Assembly (NCBI GenBank): GCA_032871835.1
Contig: CM065299.1
Span: forward strand, 4,311,001 to 4,375,000
Length of the DNA: 64,000 nucleotides
Direction: 5' to 3'
Source: Dipteronia dyeriana
Lineage: Eukaryota > Streptophyta > Magnoliopsida > Sapindales > Sapindaceae
A program made the translations under genes and the position numbers. Below the pieces are notes generated by a model that worked only from the letters and a program-made list of their open reading frames with translations, was not told the origin of the DNA and searched no databases. Below are positions 1-11,566 of the stretch, in pieces; position 1 is the first letter of the stretch; each line of letters begins with the position of its first letter.

Positions 1-775
1 CATGCGGCATCCTGAATCTTTCTGGGAATAAGGTTCGCAAGATGTCCGTAGTGAATGGACTATCAGCATCGTCGTTGGACAAGTCATTGTACCCATAACG
101 TCTAACAAATGCGTCCATTTGACGTCTATTGTTTTCAACTTCTCGGGTCAGGCTTTGAATTACAACGTCTCTATCTCCCATCGGATCTCCAAAATGGTTA
201 AACCGTCAAGTGACTGTCATGCCTTGTTCAAGTTCTTCTTCTCTTTGTCACCGAGTCTCACGGGTTGATCCTTACAGACGTATGGTTTCGTGACGGCGCT
301 TGCGATGGTACAGATCACTATCCTCTGATGACGACCGATCCCTGTGTCAGTCATGCTTGCGGTGTATAGTATGGGCTATCTGATCATGGCTCTTCCTTTG
401 ACGTGGTTGCTTATCTTCGGGTGTTTCATGTCCAGCCTGATTAATTGGAACAGAGTTCCTTCCAGTTTCTGGTGCATCTGGTTCTGGCCCAACTATAACA
501 GAGCAAAGCCTTATAGGTGGAGGATTAGGAGGTTACGTCTCTTCTGCAGCTAGTAGATCAACTCCTTCCTTTGCCGCGTATGCTACCAGCTGTTGTAGTG
601 CCTCATGGAAACGTCATGTCAGGTCTTCATTGGTCGGAGAGATTTGTTGGATCCTTGCCAGAGATGTTGATTGGTTATCGGTTGTGGCGAGATCTCGTGA
701 ACTACTGCCAATATGAATATTATCTGGAGATTTTTGAATATCTCCAGAACTTTTTCTGCTTCCACTTCCCGCCAT
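1..775 (-). pseudogene. Ty3/gypsy gag, degenerate, runs off the window
   Basis: On the minus strand an ATG at 773-775 opens a Gly/Ser-rich reading frame (MAGSGSRKSSGDI...) 47 bases inside the LTR at 822-1635, where gypsy gag normally begins. A stop interrupts it near 613-617. Further down, an ATG at 179-181 begins MGDRDVVIQSL, followed near the window edge by a PFTxxIL...FPERFRMP motif, typical of gag just before the retrotransposon gag domain of plant gypsy elements. The frame between the two parts is broken. The capsid, pol and 3' LTR would lie beyond position 1. The family is inferred from the gag motif and primer site; the Tat/Athila-like assignment is tentative. Confidence 0.6.
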
Positions 776-804
776 TACCTTTAATCAAATCGAAAGTTCA
801 CACT

Positions 805-821
805 CTCCTTCTAGCGCCAAT
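805..821 (-). promoter_or_regulatory. Primer binding site of the gypsy element
   Basis: Directly inside the LTR, the minus strand reads A then TTGGCGCTAGAAGGAG. The TGGCGC core resembles the tRNA primer sites of plant gypsy elements, which usually read TGGCGCC. It supports the LTR boundary at 822. The priming tRNA was not identified. Confidence 0.5.
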
Positions 822-1635
822 TGTTGACGTCAATTTTTTGATGTATGAAAAAGTCAACAAAATTGGATTTTAGCCGTGATCTCAAAGAGAAAGAGAAGGA
901 GAGTAATTGGACACAAATTTTATGTGGTAAAAATCCGATGACCAGAGAAACGTCCACGGATGGTTGAATAAACAACCGAGTCAAAATCCACTATTGAAAT
1001 AAAGATTTACAACTCTCGATCTTTATTTTTTCTCTCTGTATTCTTCTATGTCTTCTTATAACGAGATTATGGGTTTATTTATATGTGCATAGAACTTTAA
1101 TCCTTTTTGTACAAGTAATGAAAGATTTTTGTATTTAATTATGACTGGTTACTTGTTTGGAGTAATCTGTCTTCTTTCCTATTTCGGAGATTTGTATAGA
1201 GATCAAATGAGACTCTCGTGATATAGTCCAGTTAGGACTTATTTCCTTACAAATGCGTAGTCTTTTTGAAGAAATAAAATTGTTGCCTGATTTAAAACCT
1301 TTTTTCTGTTTGGTATTCTATTCTTCTTGGAATTCTTCTTCGACGCAGATATCTTTGCGTATTTTAACATGATTCTTGGTTCGCACGCGAGTTATGTGCT
1401 GAGCTTCTTTATTCGAGTTTCCTTATATTTGTCCAGAGTAGAACACGACGTCAGTTGATCTCGAGTGACGTCAGTTGATCTCGAGTGACGTCAACTGATC
1501 CCGAGTAGAATATGATGTCAACTGATCCCGAATAGATTTTGTTCAATACTTGTTTTTATACTTACTCGGGTTCCTCTTCTTTGGTGATATCTTACGGGAT
1601 ATTTTCTGAATGCTTATTCGGACGTCCACCTAACA
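822..1635 (-). mobile_element. LTR of a Ty3/gypsy retrotransposon
   Basis: This 814-bp block begins TGTTGACGTC and ends ACCTAACA on the + strand, with TG/CA termini, and abuts a primer-site motif and a gag start. Read on the minus strand it has a TATAAATA box near 1076-1083. It carries tandem 20-bp units at 1447-1506, with a fourth diverged unit at 1514-1533, built around GACGTC palindromes. It would be the 5' LTR of the element that leaves the window at position 1. The 3' LTR is not visible, so neither insertion age nor target duplication can be judged; the flanking 5 bp on this side are ATTTT. Confidence 0.65.
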
Positions 1636-1689
1636 ATTTTATCCTCTTTATCGATGACGTGCACATCTGATAAAATTTACATACGACAC

Positions 1690-2030
1690 ATATCAAATAA
1701 TGGTTAGAGCGAAGTTGAATCTGCCTATAATTTGACCCCGATTACCAACAAATCAAGCTTACTTCATGATATGGTATAGCCAAGAAAACATTCAAAAAGA
1801 GAATAACACTAATTTGGATCCTATTAATAAGTGTCTTTTAAGCTGTACTTATGTAACATTAATTGTATAACGTCACATAGCACAAAAAACAAAATTGTAC
1901 ATATATACTCTCAGATTTGAAACAAAAATGTTTTATTATCATACAATATTACATACATAGTTGCTTAATATGAGTTATCAGAAGAACATAATCTTAACAA
2001 TAAATACAAATTAATAAAGAAATCTATATA
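1690..2030. repeat. Copy of the HD-ZIP locus flank block
   Basis: About 300 bp are strongly similar to 25188-25480 in the same orientation, sharing stretches such as AATGGTTAGAGCGAAGTTGA and AAACATTCAAAAAGAGAATA. It is more distantly similar to 40975-41250, the 3' flank of the HDG2-type gene; the run AAATACAAATTAA near 2004 also occurs near 41227. No coding capacity is seen. This is the outlying member of the repeated block discussed in the findings. No HD-ZIP exon is recognisable beside it. Confidence 0.65.
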
Positions 2031-2358
2031 ATATATAAAAGTTGATCCGGGTCATGGAACTGAACTTGTCAGTATTTTAAAATGCTTCACTTGATCGAAC
2101 AAATTGGTATCTGGTATGCTTATGAGTTGTTTATTTCAGTGACTTTTTTTTGAGTGTTTTTGATTTTGTTGAAAGGGTACATGGGAGGCTGTTCCTTTAT
2201 AATGCCAAAACTGTTTTAGTTTGGATATGAGTTGGTGGCTGTGTTTAAATTTGCTACGGTTAACTGACCTGTATGAATAGTAATCAATAAGTTGATAGTT
2301 ACATATTAGTTTGTCCATATTATATCTGCAATGAATTTGTAGAAATTTGTGTCGCAAT
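2031..2358. other. Non-coding, no gene seen
   Basis: AT-rich sequence between the flank-block copy and the hAT-like insertion. A short minus-strand ORF here has no recognisable motif and is not supported. Confidence 0.4.
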
Positions 2359-3364
2359 TAGGGATGGCAGTTCATCCCGGCCCGGCCGGAATTTCCGGAT
2401 AGTACCCGTAAACCAGCAGCAGCTCTCTCTAAAACAATATCACCAATTCAAACCCACGCATCACAATTTCAACACATCACCACCAGATTCCGTGCTTGTT
2501 GGAACCACAACCCAAACTCAACATGGGTCTGTGAACCTTTCCCACTACCGTTCACCACTAGCCACCAACCCGGAAAACCGCAGAGAATCATATACAATGA
2601 ATATTAGAAAAGGAATTTGTCAAAACAAAATATGAGAGAGGGAGAGAGGGAGAGAGGGAGACCCTGATGAGATTGAGGAGAGAGAAATTTGTGAGATAAT
2701 GATAAAGGATTAAAGGTGATGAGAGAATAAGTTTGGATGATATTTAATATTTGTCTGAGATTTGAGTTCTAATCAACAACCATTAGTCTTGGAATTAGTT
2801 GAAAGGGTTAATGTGATATTTAATATTTGTATGGAATTTAAGTTTTAAGAGTTCATTTTTGCTTACCTCTTTTAAGGGAGGTGATCATTACCCTTCTTAT
2901 ATGGAAGATATGTATCAATGGAAGAGGTAAATTTATCTAAACACTATCATATTTTTGGGCAAATTTAATCCTCCCTGAACATATGTCATCCATACGGGAG
3001 TTAGATAATACTCACCCCATCAAGGGGGTGAGAAAAAATGGACTTAAGTTTTAAACAACAGCCACCCACTTGAAAAGGTAAAAGAGTGAAACATGTATTG
3101 ATGTGATATTTAATGTTTGTTTGGGATTTGAATTTCTATTATTAATATTGTTTTATTGGTGTGTTTTATCTCTACCATATTTATCTTAATTAATGTGGTA
3201 ATTTAATTGTAAAAAAATAATATAAAAAAAAATCGTCAAAACCCTGATAAAATCTGGATATAGATACCCAAATATCAGGTTAGGTACCCGAATTGTAAAT
3301 TCGAGTTTTTTTTTGGATAAGTGTCAAAATCCGGGTACCCGGCCGGGTTTTTGCCATCCCCAGA
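2359..3364. mobile_element. hAT-like non-autonomous element
   Basis: The left end reads TAGGGATGGCAG and the right end reads TTGCCATCCCCAG, giving terminal inverted repeats around GGGATGGCA. GGCCGG-rich subterminal sequence follows on both sides (CCCGGCCCGGCCGG and CCCGGCCGGG). Flanks GTCGCAAT (2351-2358) and CTCACAAT (3365-3372) match at 6 of 8 positions, consistent with a decayed 8-bp target duplication as in hAT elements. No transposase is present. A smaller hairpin MITE sits inside at about 2870-3040, and a (GGGAGA)n-like run lies near 2640-2660. Confidence 0.6.
2870..3040. mobile_element. Hairpin MITE nested in the hAT-like element
   Basis: The core AAACACTATCATATTTTTGGG is the reverse complement of the core of the hairpin at 8896-8986, and the flanking arms also correspond. 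The sequence is an imperfect inverted repeat with no coding potential. It is a second copy of the same MITE family inserted in opposite orientation. Confidence 0.6.
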
Positions 3365-3689
3365 CTCACAATACTTTATTTGATTACGTCATAAATAATG
3401 AAAACATTGAAACTATAATCTCTCCCCTTTATCTTCGAATTAATTGTAATACCTAAGAGGAAAAAAAAAAAAAAAAAAAACCTTTTAAAAATTATAGTGA
3501 ATTGCTGGGGTGGGATCTGGCCTCGAGCTATGGACCCAGGGAAGACAGGCTTCCTCTGTTCTCCGAACCCAATAATAAGTGAATCAATCAATCCTATTGT
3601 TATTGGGTTGGGGCCTAGTCATGCCATTAAATAATTTAGGCCCATTTTTCTAATAGTTGTGAATTTATGATATATAGTTCGAAGGGTTA

Positions 3690-4295
3690 CGTCATGAAAC
3701 TGTTTTTCAATTCATTTTCGTTTTTGTTTTCTAAAAATAATTTTAAATTTAAGTTCGTTAACTGTTTTTTATTTTATTTTAAATAAACAAAAAACAAAAT
3801 ATTAACAGTGAAATATTTTAAAAATACAAAATACTTATTTTTGTTTTTCATTTTTTAATTAAAAAAAATCACTTCTCCTCCTCTTTTTTTCAATGATTTT
3901 TTTTACTGGTATTTATATTTATTAAAAATAAATAAATATTTATAATATAGGAGTTTAGTTTTGATTAATTGATTTTTTAATATATTTCTTTTTTTGAAGT
4001 CACGTTTGTTTAATTTATAAATCACAATACAAAAATCATATTGATTAATTATTTAATAAATCAATTTATAATTGTTATAATATTAAACAAAATATAAAAA
4101 TTGATATTTCAATTTTTGATAATTTTCGGATAACCTATCAGACGTGTTTTTTTTCTATTTTCATTTTCAAAATACAACTTTCAATATATTCTACCAGATG
4201 CGTTCTCGAAATTCGAAACTGAAACAAAAAAACACAATTTTCATTTTCAATTTCAATTTTTTTTTCAAAAAACGTTTATAGGACGGACCCTAAAG
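3690..4295. repeat. TIR-element copy, family of 21471-24564
   Basis: A very T/A-rich block of about 600 bp is collinear with two separated blocks at 21480-21680 and 24200-24564. Shared landmarks, in order, are TTCGTTAAC, GAGTTTAGTTTTGATTAATT, AATATTAAACAAAATA, TTGATATTTCAATTTTTGAT and AGGACGG near the right end. Its left terminus is less clear than in the other copy. No coding capacity is seen. It shows what the other copy looked like before it was split. Confidence 0.6.
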
Positions 4296-4599
4296 TAATA
4301 CTATGAAACCAAAAAAATTAACTTAAAGTCGTTCTAAATGAGGTGATAAATAAGTTATCAATCCATCATGAGGTGATATTTGAATGATATGGTACAACAA
4401 ATCACTTGCCCCTTCGTTTGATTGGTCTTTAGATTTTTATTTATTTTTAGTTGTCCAGAGTTGGTATAATTTTTTTTTGTTAATTAAAAGCTTACAGGCC
4501 AGAAATTAATATCCGGATTTTTTTTATCTTTTTGAAAAGAATATCCGAAATTTTAGTAGCAGGTGGCAGTCTCCTCTTTACTTTTTTTTTTAGGGAAAA

Positions 4600-4920
4600 A
4601 TTCCCAGAATTTACCGAACACAATCATCAATAACAAGAGATTGACCAAAGGGAAGCATTCACCCAATATTTATGACCAGCTAAAGACAAAGCAAATTTAG
4701 TTAGAGAAAGCAGTGTGTAAGCATGACTAGTCTTCTGTGGCTGCGCATACTAGTCTTCTTTCTATTGTATCCCAAACAGAAAGCAGTGTGTAAGCATGAC
4801 TAGTCTTTTGACTTATTATCGTGTAATGAACTAAGTGCTCCTTCTGCTATCTACATAAACAAATAAAAATGACTTTACACTCGGACTCAACCATAGCAAG
4901 TTTTGTAAATTATCATTTCA
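4600..4920 (+). promoter_or_regulatory. Promoter and leader of the receptor kinase
   Basis: This region upstream of the receptor-kinase ATG holds a 29-bp direct repeat beginning GAAAGCAGTGTGTAAGCATG at about 4707-4735 and again at about 4778-4807. It also has two W-box-type motifs, TTGACC at 4641-4646 and TTGACT at 4808-4813. W-boxes are bound by WRKY factors and are common upstream of defence and receptor-kinase genes. No convincing TATA box or start site was identified, so the limits are approximate. Confidence 0.35.
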
Positions 4921-7900
4921 ATGGTGAGAAAGTCAGGCTTGCAATTGCAAAACGTTTTCTTTGTCCTGTTTTTTATCATATTTTCTTCTTCTGCTTCTAC
5001 TGAAGAAGCAAACGCTCTTCTCAAATGGAAAGCCAGCTTTGCAAACCAAACGCAGTCTCTGCTACCTTCATGGTCTCTTCATTCTCAAGACAACAATGCA
5101 TCAAAACCAACCACAACTCCACCATGCACTTGGTTTGGAATTTCATGCAATATTGCTGGAAGCGTCACCAAAATAAACATCACAAGTTTTGGTTTGAATG
5201 GTAAGCTTCATGATTTTTCATTCAAGTCTTTTCCTAATCTTGAATATCTTGATCTTGCTAATAATTCACTCACTGGCACAATCCCATCTCAGATTTCATA
5301 CCTTTACAAGCTCAAGTACCTTGATCTATCCACTAATCAATTCTTTGGTGAAATCCCACCAGAAATTGGTCAGCTTACAAATCTTCAGGTAATCCACCTT
5401 GTTCAAACTCAGTTAAATGGTTCAATACCAAGAGAATTAGGCCTTTTAAGGTCTCTTAATGATCTTGCCTTGTATAGCAACCAATTCCAGGGTCCAATAC
5501 CTTCTTCTCTAAGTAATCTAACCAATCTAACTACTTTGTATCTCTATAACAATTCACTTTCAGGTGTCATTCCTCCAGAAATTGGAAACCTGAAAAATTT
5601 GCTTGAACTTTACTTGGATACCAACAATCTCTCTGGCCCCATTCCTTCCACTCTCGGAAACCTAAAAAATTTAATGGTGTTGTTCGCATTCAACAATACA
5701 CTCTCCGGTCCGATTCCTCCGGAAATAGGAAATATGAAATCTCTTGTCTTATTAATTTTGTCTGAAAACAATCTTTCTGGTTCCATTCCAGTGTCATTTG
5801 GTGGTCTTTCAAGCCTCACTCTTCTTTATCTCTATCAAAATAAACTTTCAGGACCAATTCCTGAAGAGTTAGGAAACTTGACATCTATGACAGATTTACA
5901 GTTGAGTGAAAATAACCTGAACGGTTCAATCCCCGCTTCCTTGGGTAATTTGATCGATTTGGAATTTTTGCATCTCCGCGATAACAAACTTTCTGGTTCC
6001 ATTCCTCCAGAAATTGGAAATCTTGTGAAATTGTCAGTAATGCAAATAGACACAAACCAGTTTACTGGTCCCCTGCCCCATGACATTTGTCGCGGTGGAT
6101 TACTTCAAAACTTCACGGTAAATAGCAACCGTCTCACAGGTCCAATCCCCAGAAGCTTGAAAAACTGCACAGGTTTGATCAGAGTTCGTCTCGATGGAAA
6201 CCAATTCAGTGGGAATATTGGTGAAGATTTTGGTGTCTACCCAAACCTAAAATACATTGATCTAAGCTTTAACAATATTTATGGTGAAATTTCATCAAAC
6301 TGGGTCAAGTGTCCAAATTTATCCACACTACGCATTGCAGGGAACAATATATCTGGAAGAATGCCACCTGAAATTGGTAATGTAACTCAACTAGAAGCGT
6401 TGGATCTTTCTTCGAATCGTTTAGTTGGGGAGATTCCAAATGAGCTTGGAAATTTGATCAAAATTTCTAAGGTCCTCAACTTGAGTAACAATCATCTCTC
6501 GGGCGGTATACCTCCAGAATTTGAGTCACTAACTAATCTGGAGCAATTGGATCTTTCAAGAAATAGCCTGAGCCACTCAATTCGAAATTTGGCAAATTGT
6601 GTCAAGCTGAACTACTTGAATTTGAGCAAAAACAGGTTTAGCCAAGAAATTCCAAGCCAGTTGGGGAAGTTAATACAACTGTCTCAGCTGGATTTGAGTC
6701 ACAACATTCTCAGAAGAGAGATACCATCAAAAATCAGCGATATGCAGAGCCTAGTGCTGCTGAATCTCTCCCACAATCATCTTTCAGGTTTCCTTCCGGA
6801 CAGTTTCAATGATATGCGTGGCCTAATGTACGTCGACATATCTTACAATGATTTGGAGGGTCCTATTCCTGACATCCACGCGTTTCAAAACACTTCCATA
6901 GAAGTGTTACAGGGGAACAAGGGATTGTGTGGCAATGTTACAGGATTGTCACCATGCAATATTACTTTTGTCAGATACAAGCATAACTTGTGGAATAATC
7001 AAAAACTGGTGTTTTCAATTGTATTCCCTCTGGTGGGAGCTCTTCTACTTTTGTTTGCATTTTTCGGAATCTACTTCATTTTGCATAAGAGAAAGAAGGG
7101 TCTTTCAACAGAAGATCAACTGCTCTCCATATCGAATTTCGATGGGAAGATTTTGTATGCAGACATCATAAATGCAACCAACAATTTTGATGAAATGTAC
7201 TGCATTGGAAAGGGAGGGTGCGGAAGTGTTTACAAGACTAAGCTACCATCAGCTAGAGTAGTAGCCGTGAAGAAACTCCATTCTCTTCCTAATGGTGAAA
7301 GGGCTTTACAGAAGGAATTCTTGAATGAGATAAAGGCATTAACAGAAATCCGACATCGAAACATTGTCAAATTTTATGGTTTCTGTTCAAATGCACAACA
7401 TTCTTTTTTGGTTTATGATTATCTTGAAAATGGTAGCTTGGCCACAGTCCTTGCTAGAGAAGAAAAGGCTAAAGAATTGGATTGGCCTATTCGGTTGAAT
7501 ATCATTACAAGCGTCGCTCATGCCTTGTCTTACCTGCACCATGATTGCTCACCACCAATTGTCCATCGAGATATATCAAGCAAAAATATTTTGCTGGATC
7601 AGGATTATCTTGCTCATGTCTCGGATTTCGGCACAGCCAAGCTTCTAAAGCTTGACTCTTCCAATTGGACAGAATTCGCGGGCACTTATGGATACGCTGC
7701 ACCAGGTAATTAATCTAACGTCATTATTCTTCTAGTTTAAGCTGTTGTATATCATCACTTTTTTTTTTTTTTTGCCTAAATGATCTCGATTTTTGTATTT
7801 CTTCCAGAGCTTGCATACACAATGAAGGTAACAGAAAAATGTGACGTGTACAGTTTTGGAGTATTGGCATTAGAAGTGATAAAAGGAAAGCATCCGGGAG

Positions 7901-8094
7901 ATCTCATCCCGTCTTTGTCATATACATTGACTAGAGATAACATGCTGCTCCAAAATGTTTTGGACCAACGCATTCCAATTCCTCCACCTGAAGTTGAAGA
8001 TCAAGTGTTGAAAATGTTGAACATTGCAATTGCTTGCTTACATGCCAATCCACAATCTAGGCCGAACATGAACACCATTGTTGCACTTTTATGA
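4921..8094 (+). CDS. LRR receptor-like kinase, MIK2-like (2 exons)
   Basis: Exon 1 is 4921-7705 and exon 2 is 7808-8094, giving 1023 aa; the splice is CCAG|GTAATT ... TTCCAG|AGCTT. Order: signal peptide (about 1-24), LRRNT_2 segment with [10 protein letters not shown] and a Cys pair (CTWFGISC), about 22 plant-type LRRs (about 80-670), a transmembrane helix (about 696-721), a basic stop-transfer HKRKK, and a Ser/Thr kinase. Kinase landmarks are P-loop [10 protein letters not shown] (from 762), VAVKK with K784, HRDISSKN (H882), DFG (902-904) and APE (927-929). It is therefore an RD-type kinase with the catalytic residues present. It probably perceives an extracellular signal at the plasma membrane. 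The layout matches the MIK2/At4g08850-like group; the ligand cannot be inferred. The intron splits the Glu codon of APE. The C-terminus is short after [12 protein letters not shown] candidate AATAAA lies at 8220-8225. Exon 1 read through the intron would stop after APGN. Confidence 0.92.
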
Positions 8095-8880
8095 GCCTGA
8101 TGATCAATACTTGTGTATCTTTTATTTTGCTATGCTTGAAGTATTAGTATTTATGTTTGTTCCTAGTGTCGAAACATGTAGGTATTTTGTTTTTCCAGGT
8201 TGTTTCCATGTGCCCATGAAATAAATCATGGAATTAGTTATTTCTTTACATATTCCAACTTATCAGATCACAAACTTACTTAATCAAGAGCATTTATACA
8301 GTGATACGTAGAAATATGCATTAAGATACTTGCAAACCCGATTAGTCTTAATGGTATGGCAGAGAAATTAAAAATACAAAAAAAAAGTTGAAACAATAAA
8401 GATTTTGCAAACTTAATCAATTATCTGGGTTTATTATTGTGTGAATGAATAGTATTTTTTTTTGTTTTGAAAATTAAGCTGCGGGAGTATTCTTGTCTTG
8501 TATATTGGGTGTTAATGAGAAGTTCATGTATGACAAGATCACATTTACATTAAAAGGTTGGGTGAAGATAATGCTAACTCATGAAGATGATCCGTACATC
8601 CATATTTTATTAAAAAATTTAATTACAAAAATATCTCAATACAAATTTACCATTAAGCTAGGATAAATTACTTTAATTAATAATAAACAAAATATGACAC
8701 CAATCATATCTTTAACTTTATTGTTTTATTAAAAAATAAAATCTTATAATCAACCCTAATTAAACCCTAATTCTATATCAAGAAAATAAGACATCTCGCC
8801 TCGTTTAATTCTTTGAAAGATTCTCCACATTAATTCATCTTCAGAAAGTGGCTTGGCCTGAATAATAATTTGTTGTAGTA
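8095..8880. other. 3' flank of receptor kinase, no gene seen
   Basis: It contains the probable 3' UTR with AATAAA at 8220-8225, then AT-rich intergenic sequence. I see no ORF with recognisable motifs and no clear repeat. Confidence 0.4.
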
Positions 8881-8895
8881 TATGTATGAGTCCAA

Positions 8896-8986
8896 TGGAT
8901 GACATGTGTCCAGGGAAGGGTAAATTTGTCCCAAAATATGATAGTGTTTAGACAAATTTATCCCCTTCATAGACACATGTCATCCA
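8896..8986. mobile_element. Hairpin MITE core
   Basis: The left arm, TGGATGACATGTGTC then GGGTAAATTTGTC, is mirrored by the right arm, GACAAATTTATCCCC then GACACATGTCATCCA, around an AT-rich loop. This 91-bp near-palindrome would form a long stem. A related sequence in opposite orientation lies at about 2870-3040. The full element probably extends to about 9040, where matching TAATGCTCACCCC-type sequence is found. It is non-coding. Confidence 0.65.
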
Positions 8987-9129
8987 TGCAAGAGAGGGAT
9001 AATGCTCACCCCGAGCAAAAGTAAACTCTATATGTATCATTATCCATCATCCGTTCTTAGAATTTTAAGTTTTTTAGAGCTTTGGTTTTCAACTAACCTT
9101 TTCTAAGCTTTGGTTTTCAACCAACCTCT

Positions 9130-10694
9130 TCTAAGCTTTGAAGCTTTCAAAAGCTTGATCTTTGGACTTTAAAAGGTACAGCCAAAGTTTCCTACAGTGG
9201 TCATCAATAAAGGACAGAAAATATCTGTTCTCTCCATGAGTAGGGACTTTTGAGGGTCCTTATAAATCTGAGTGCATGTACTCTAGAATCTATTTTGAGG
9301 TGTTGAGTTGCATTAAAGTTGATTCTGTGTTGTTTTCCTAATACACAGTTCTCACAAAAGTCTAGCTTATTCACTTGACCTTCATTTAGAAGATTCCTTT
9401 TGCTCAACTCTAGAATACCTCTTTCACTCATGTGACCTAACCTCATGTGCCATAAGACACTTTTGTCAATGTTTTTAGAAGCCACATTAGCAGCCTCATG
9501 TGTGATTGTCTCACCTCTTAGAACATACAACCCATTCTTCTTGTCACCTTTTAGGATAACAAGAGAACCCTTAGGGGCTTTTAGAATAGCTCTTTCAACC
9601 TTAAAGGCATAACCCTCTTCATCTAAGGTACCTAGAGAAATTAGATTTCTCTTAAGGTTTGGCATATACCTAACATTTCTAAAGACCCTAACCATCCCAT
9701 CATACATTCTAATAGCAACTGAACCTATACCTTCCATATTACATTGTTGATTATTTCCCATCAACACACTGCCACTATTGAGTTTTTGGAATTCAATGAA
9801 CAACTCTTTTCTAGAACATATGTGGAATAAGCAGCATGAGTCTAGAATCCATTCAGAACTCATATCCTCAGTGCTCATAGCTAAAACTTCACTAGGTTTA
9901 TAGGATTTAGATGCAATAGCAGCATCACCCACATGTTGGGTCTTTTCTTGGTTTTTCTTTTTAAGTTCATAGCAAAATTTCTTAATATGACCCTCTTTGC
10001 CACAGAAGTAACACTTTCTAGTGCCATTTCTATTCCTAGACTGAGATCTACGATTAGGAGTCTTACTTCTTTGTTTGTTCTTGTTATTAGAGTTATTACC
10101 ATTTCCTTTAATAGACTGCCTACCTCTAGCAAACAAGTTTTCCACATTATCTTTCTTTTCAGTCTTTAACTCAATTTCTTTAGATTTAAGGGCGAAAATA
10201 CATTCTCATCACTCAGCTTATCAGTGCCTCATGCATTAGCCAATTCTATAGTCATTTTCTTGAATTAATCAAGATTTTGTCTTAGACCTTTACTAAGGTC
10301 CATCTTAAAACTAAAGAGCCTTTATTTTAGGTAAATGTTATTCGTTAAAGACTTAGTAAGATACAAACTCTCAAGTTTCTTCCAAACACTAAAGGCAGAG
10401 GTTTCGTCACTCACCTCTCTTAACACATTATCAGACAGGTTCAAAATAATGATTCCTAAGGCCATTTCTAACATTATCAAACAGGTTCAAAGTAGCAGAC
10501 AGTGTATTAGGACCATCAATGATTTTAAGGATTTTCTGTTGGGAAAGTAAGGCTTTCACTTTCCTTCTCCAAATCTCAAAATCCATAATGCCATCAAACT
10601 TATCAACTTCAAACTTCATTGAAAAAATTGAATTATTAAAGTTACCGAAATCTTGCACAGGTTCTGGCTCTTGATCTTCAGTTTCCTCAGTCAT
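9130..10694 (-). pseudogene. Ty1/copia gag-pol, truncated and frame-broken
   Basis: Read on the minus strand, gag starts near 10694 (MTEETEDQE...) and is frame-broken between about 10430 and 10150. The longest open part is 10145-9204. It holds a CCHC zinc knuckle (CYFCGKEGHIKKFC), then the aspartic protease region, where the usual DSG reads DSC (WILDSCC). A pre-integrase domain follows with HMRLGH and CENCVLGKQH. Sequence resembling the first part of integrase continues to about 9150 and then stops; the integrase core, reverse transcriptase and RNase H are missing. It pairs with the LTR at 10799-11566. Transposition in cis is not possible. Confidence 0.8.
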
Positions 10695-10784
10695 ATTTTT
10701 CTCTTCTCCAGATGTGTCTTCAGTCGAAGACTCCTCAGCTGGAGGATCCTGTTCCTTTAGCTCCGCCGTTGGTACTGTTTCGTA

Positions 10785-10796
10785 GCTCTGATACCA
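10785..10796 (-). promoter_or_regulatory. Copia primer binding site (tRNA-iMet type)
   Basis: The + strand GCTCTGATACCA is the reverse complement of TGGTATCAGAGC, the standard primer site of plant copia elements, complementary to the initiator tRNA-Met 3' end. It lies between the gag remnant and the LTR and fixes the element's orientation. Confidence 0.8.
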
Positions 10797-10798
10797 CT

Positions 10799-11566
10799 AT
10801 TACGAAGTTCTAATTACCCTAGAAACCCTGACACTACTTTCTTAGTTCTTAATTTTGTAAAATCCACTCATAAAACTCAAGAAAGAACAATAGGCAACAG
10901 TAACAACAATATATATATATATGCAAAATTGTACTTAATTAAAACAGACAACAGAATAAAGGCAAAAAAGAAACAGAGAGAGGGAGAGAGGCAAAGGTTT
11001 TATCGTGGTTCAGCTTGATAAACCAAGCCTACATCCACGTTGAGCAGTCACAAGGAAATCTCTCTCCACTATATACGAGTCTTTACAAAACGATTACACC
11101 AACTGAAACCTATATCAACCCAAAATCACCCAAGAATTCTAGATCTGTCAACACAACAATCAGAGAACAATATTACAGAATAAATACGCAATATATACTT
11201 GGATTCACCAAGTTTTCGTACAGAGCACAAGAGAAAAAATTAAGAGCCTTTTCATAAGAGAAAATCATAGAAAACCTAATCTGAGAGCGAAAAGAATTCG
11301 ATGATAGCTTTTCTATCTCCTTTTCCTTTATATATGCTTATCAACTGAGTCACCACCAAAATCCTTCTCAACCAATAATAGCTTGCCACATTGGATTTCA
11401 TCACGTGACAATACTAATCCCATTTGATCTCATTTGATATCAAAACGCATCGTATTGGTGAAGCTGACAACAACTCTTGGTTCCGATTTGGGCTTCTGGA
11501 TTGGGTATCTGTTTGAACTTCGTGTTTGGGCCTTATATTGTCAAGATGGGCTAACCCGTTTCAACA
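10799..11566 (-). mobile_element. 5' LTR of the truncated copia element
   Basis: On the minus strand the LTR begins TGTTGAAACGGGTTAG at 11566 and runs about 768 bp to the primer site. A TATATAAAG box lies near 11328-11336 on that strand. The inner boundary is imprecise because the expected terminal CA has mutated. No second LTR copy was found at the low-coordinate side, where the element is truncated near 9130-9150, so its age cannot be estimated. Confidence 0.6.

Noticed and set aside
344..873. Two + strand ORFs of 69 and 100 aa
   Set aside because: They lie antisense to a degenerate gypsy gag read on the minus strand and have no motif of their own.
9204..10145. 313-aa minus-strand ORF as an active retrotransposon gene
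   Set aside because: Gag upstream is frame-broken, the protease DSG motif is altered, and everything after the start of integrase is missing.
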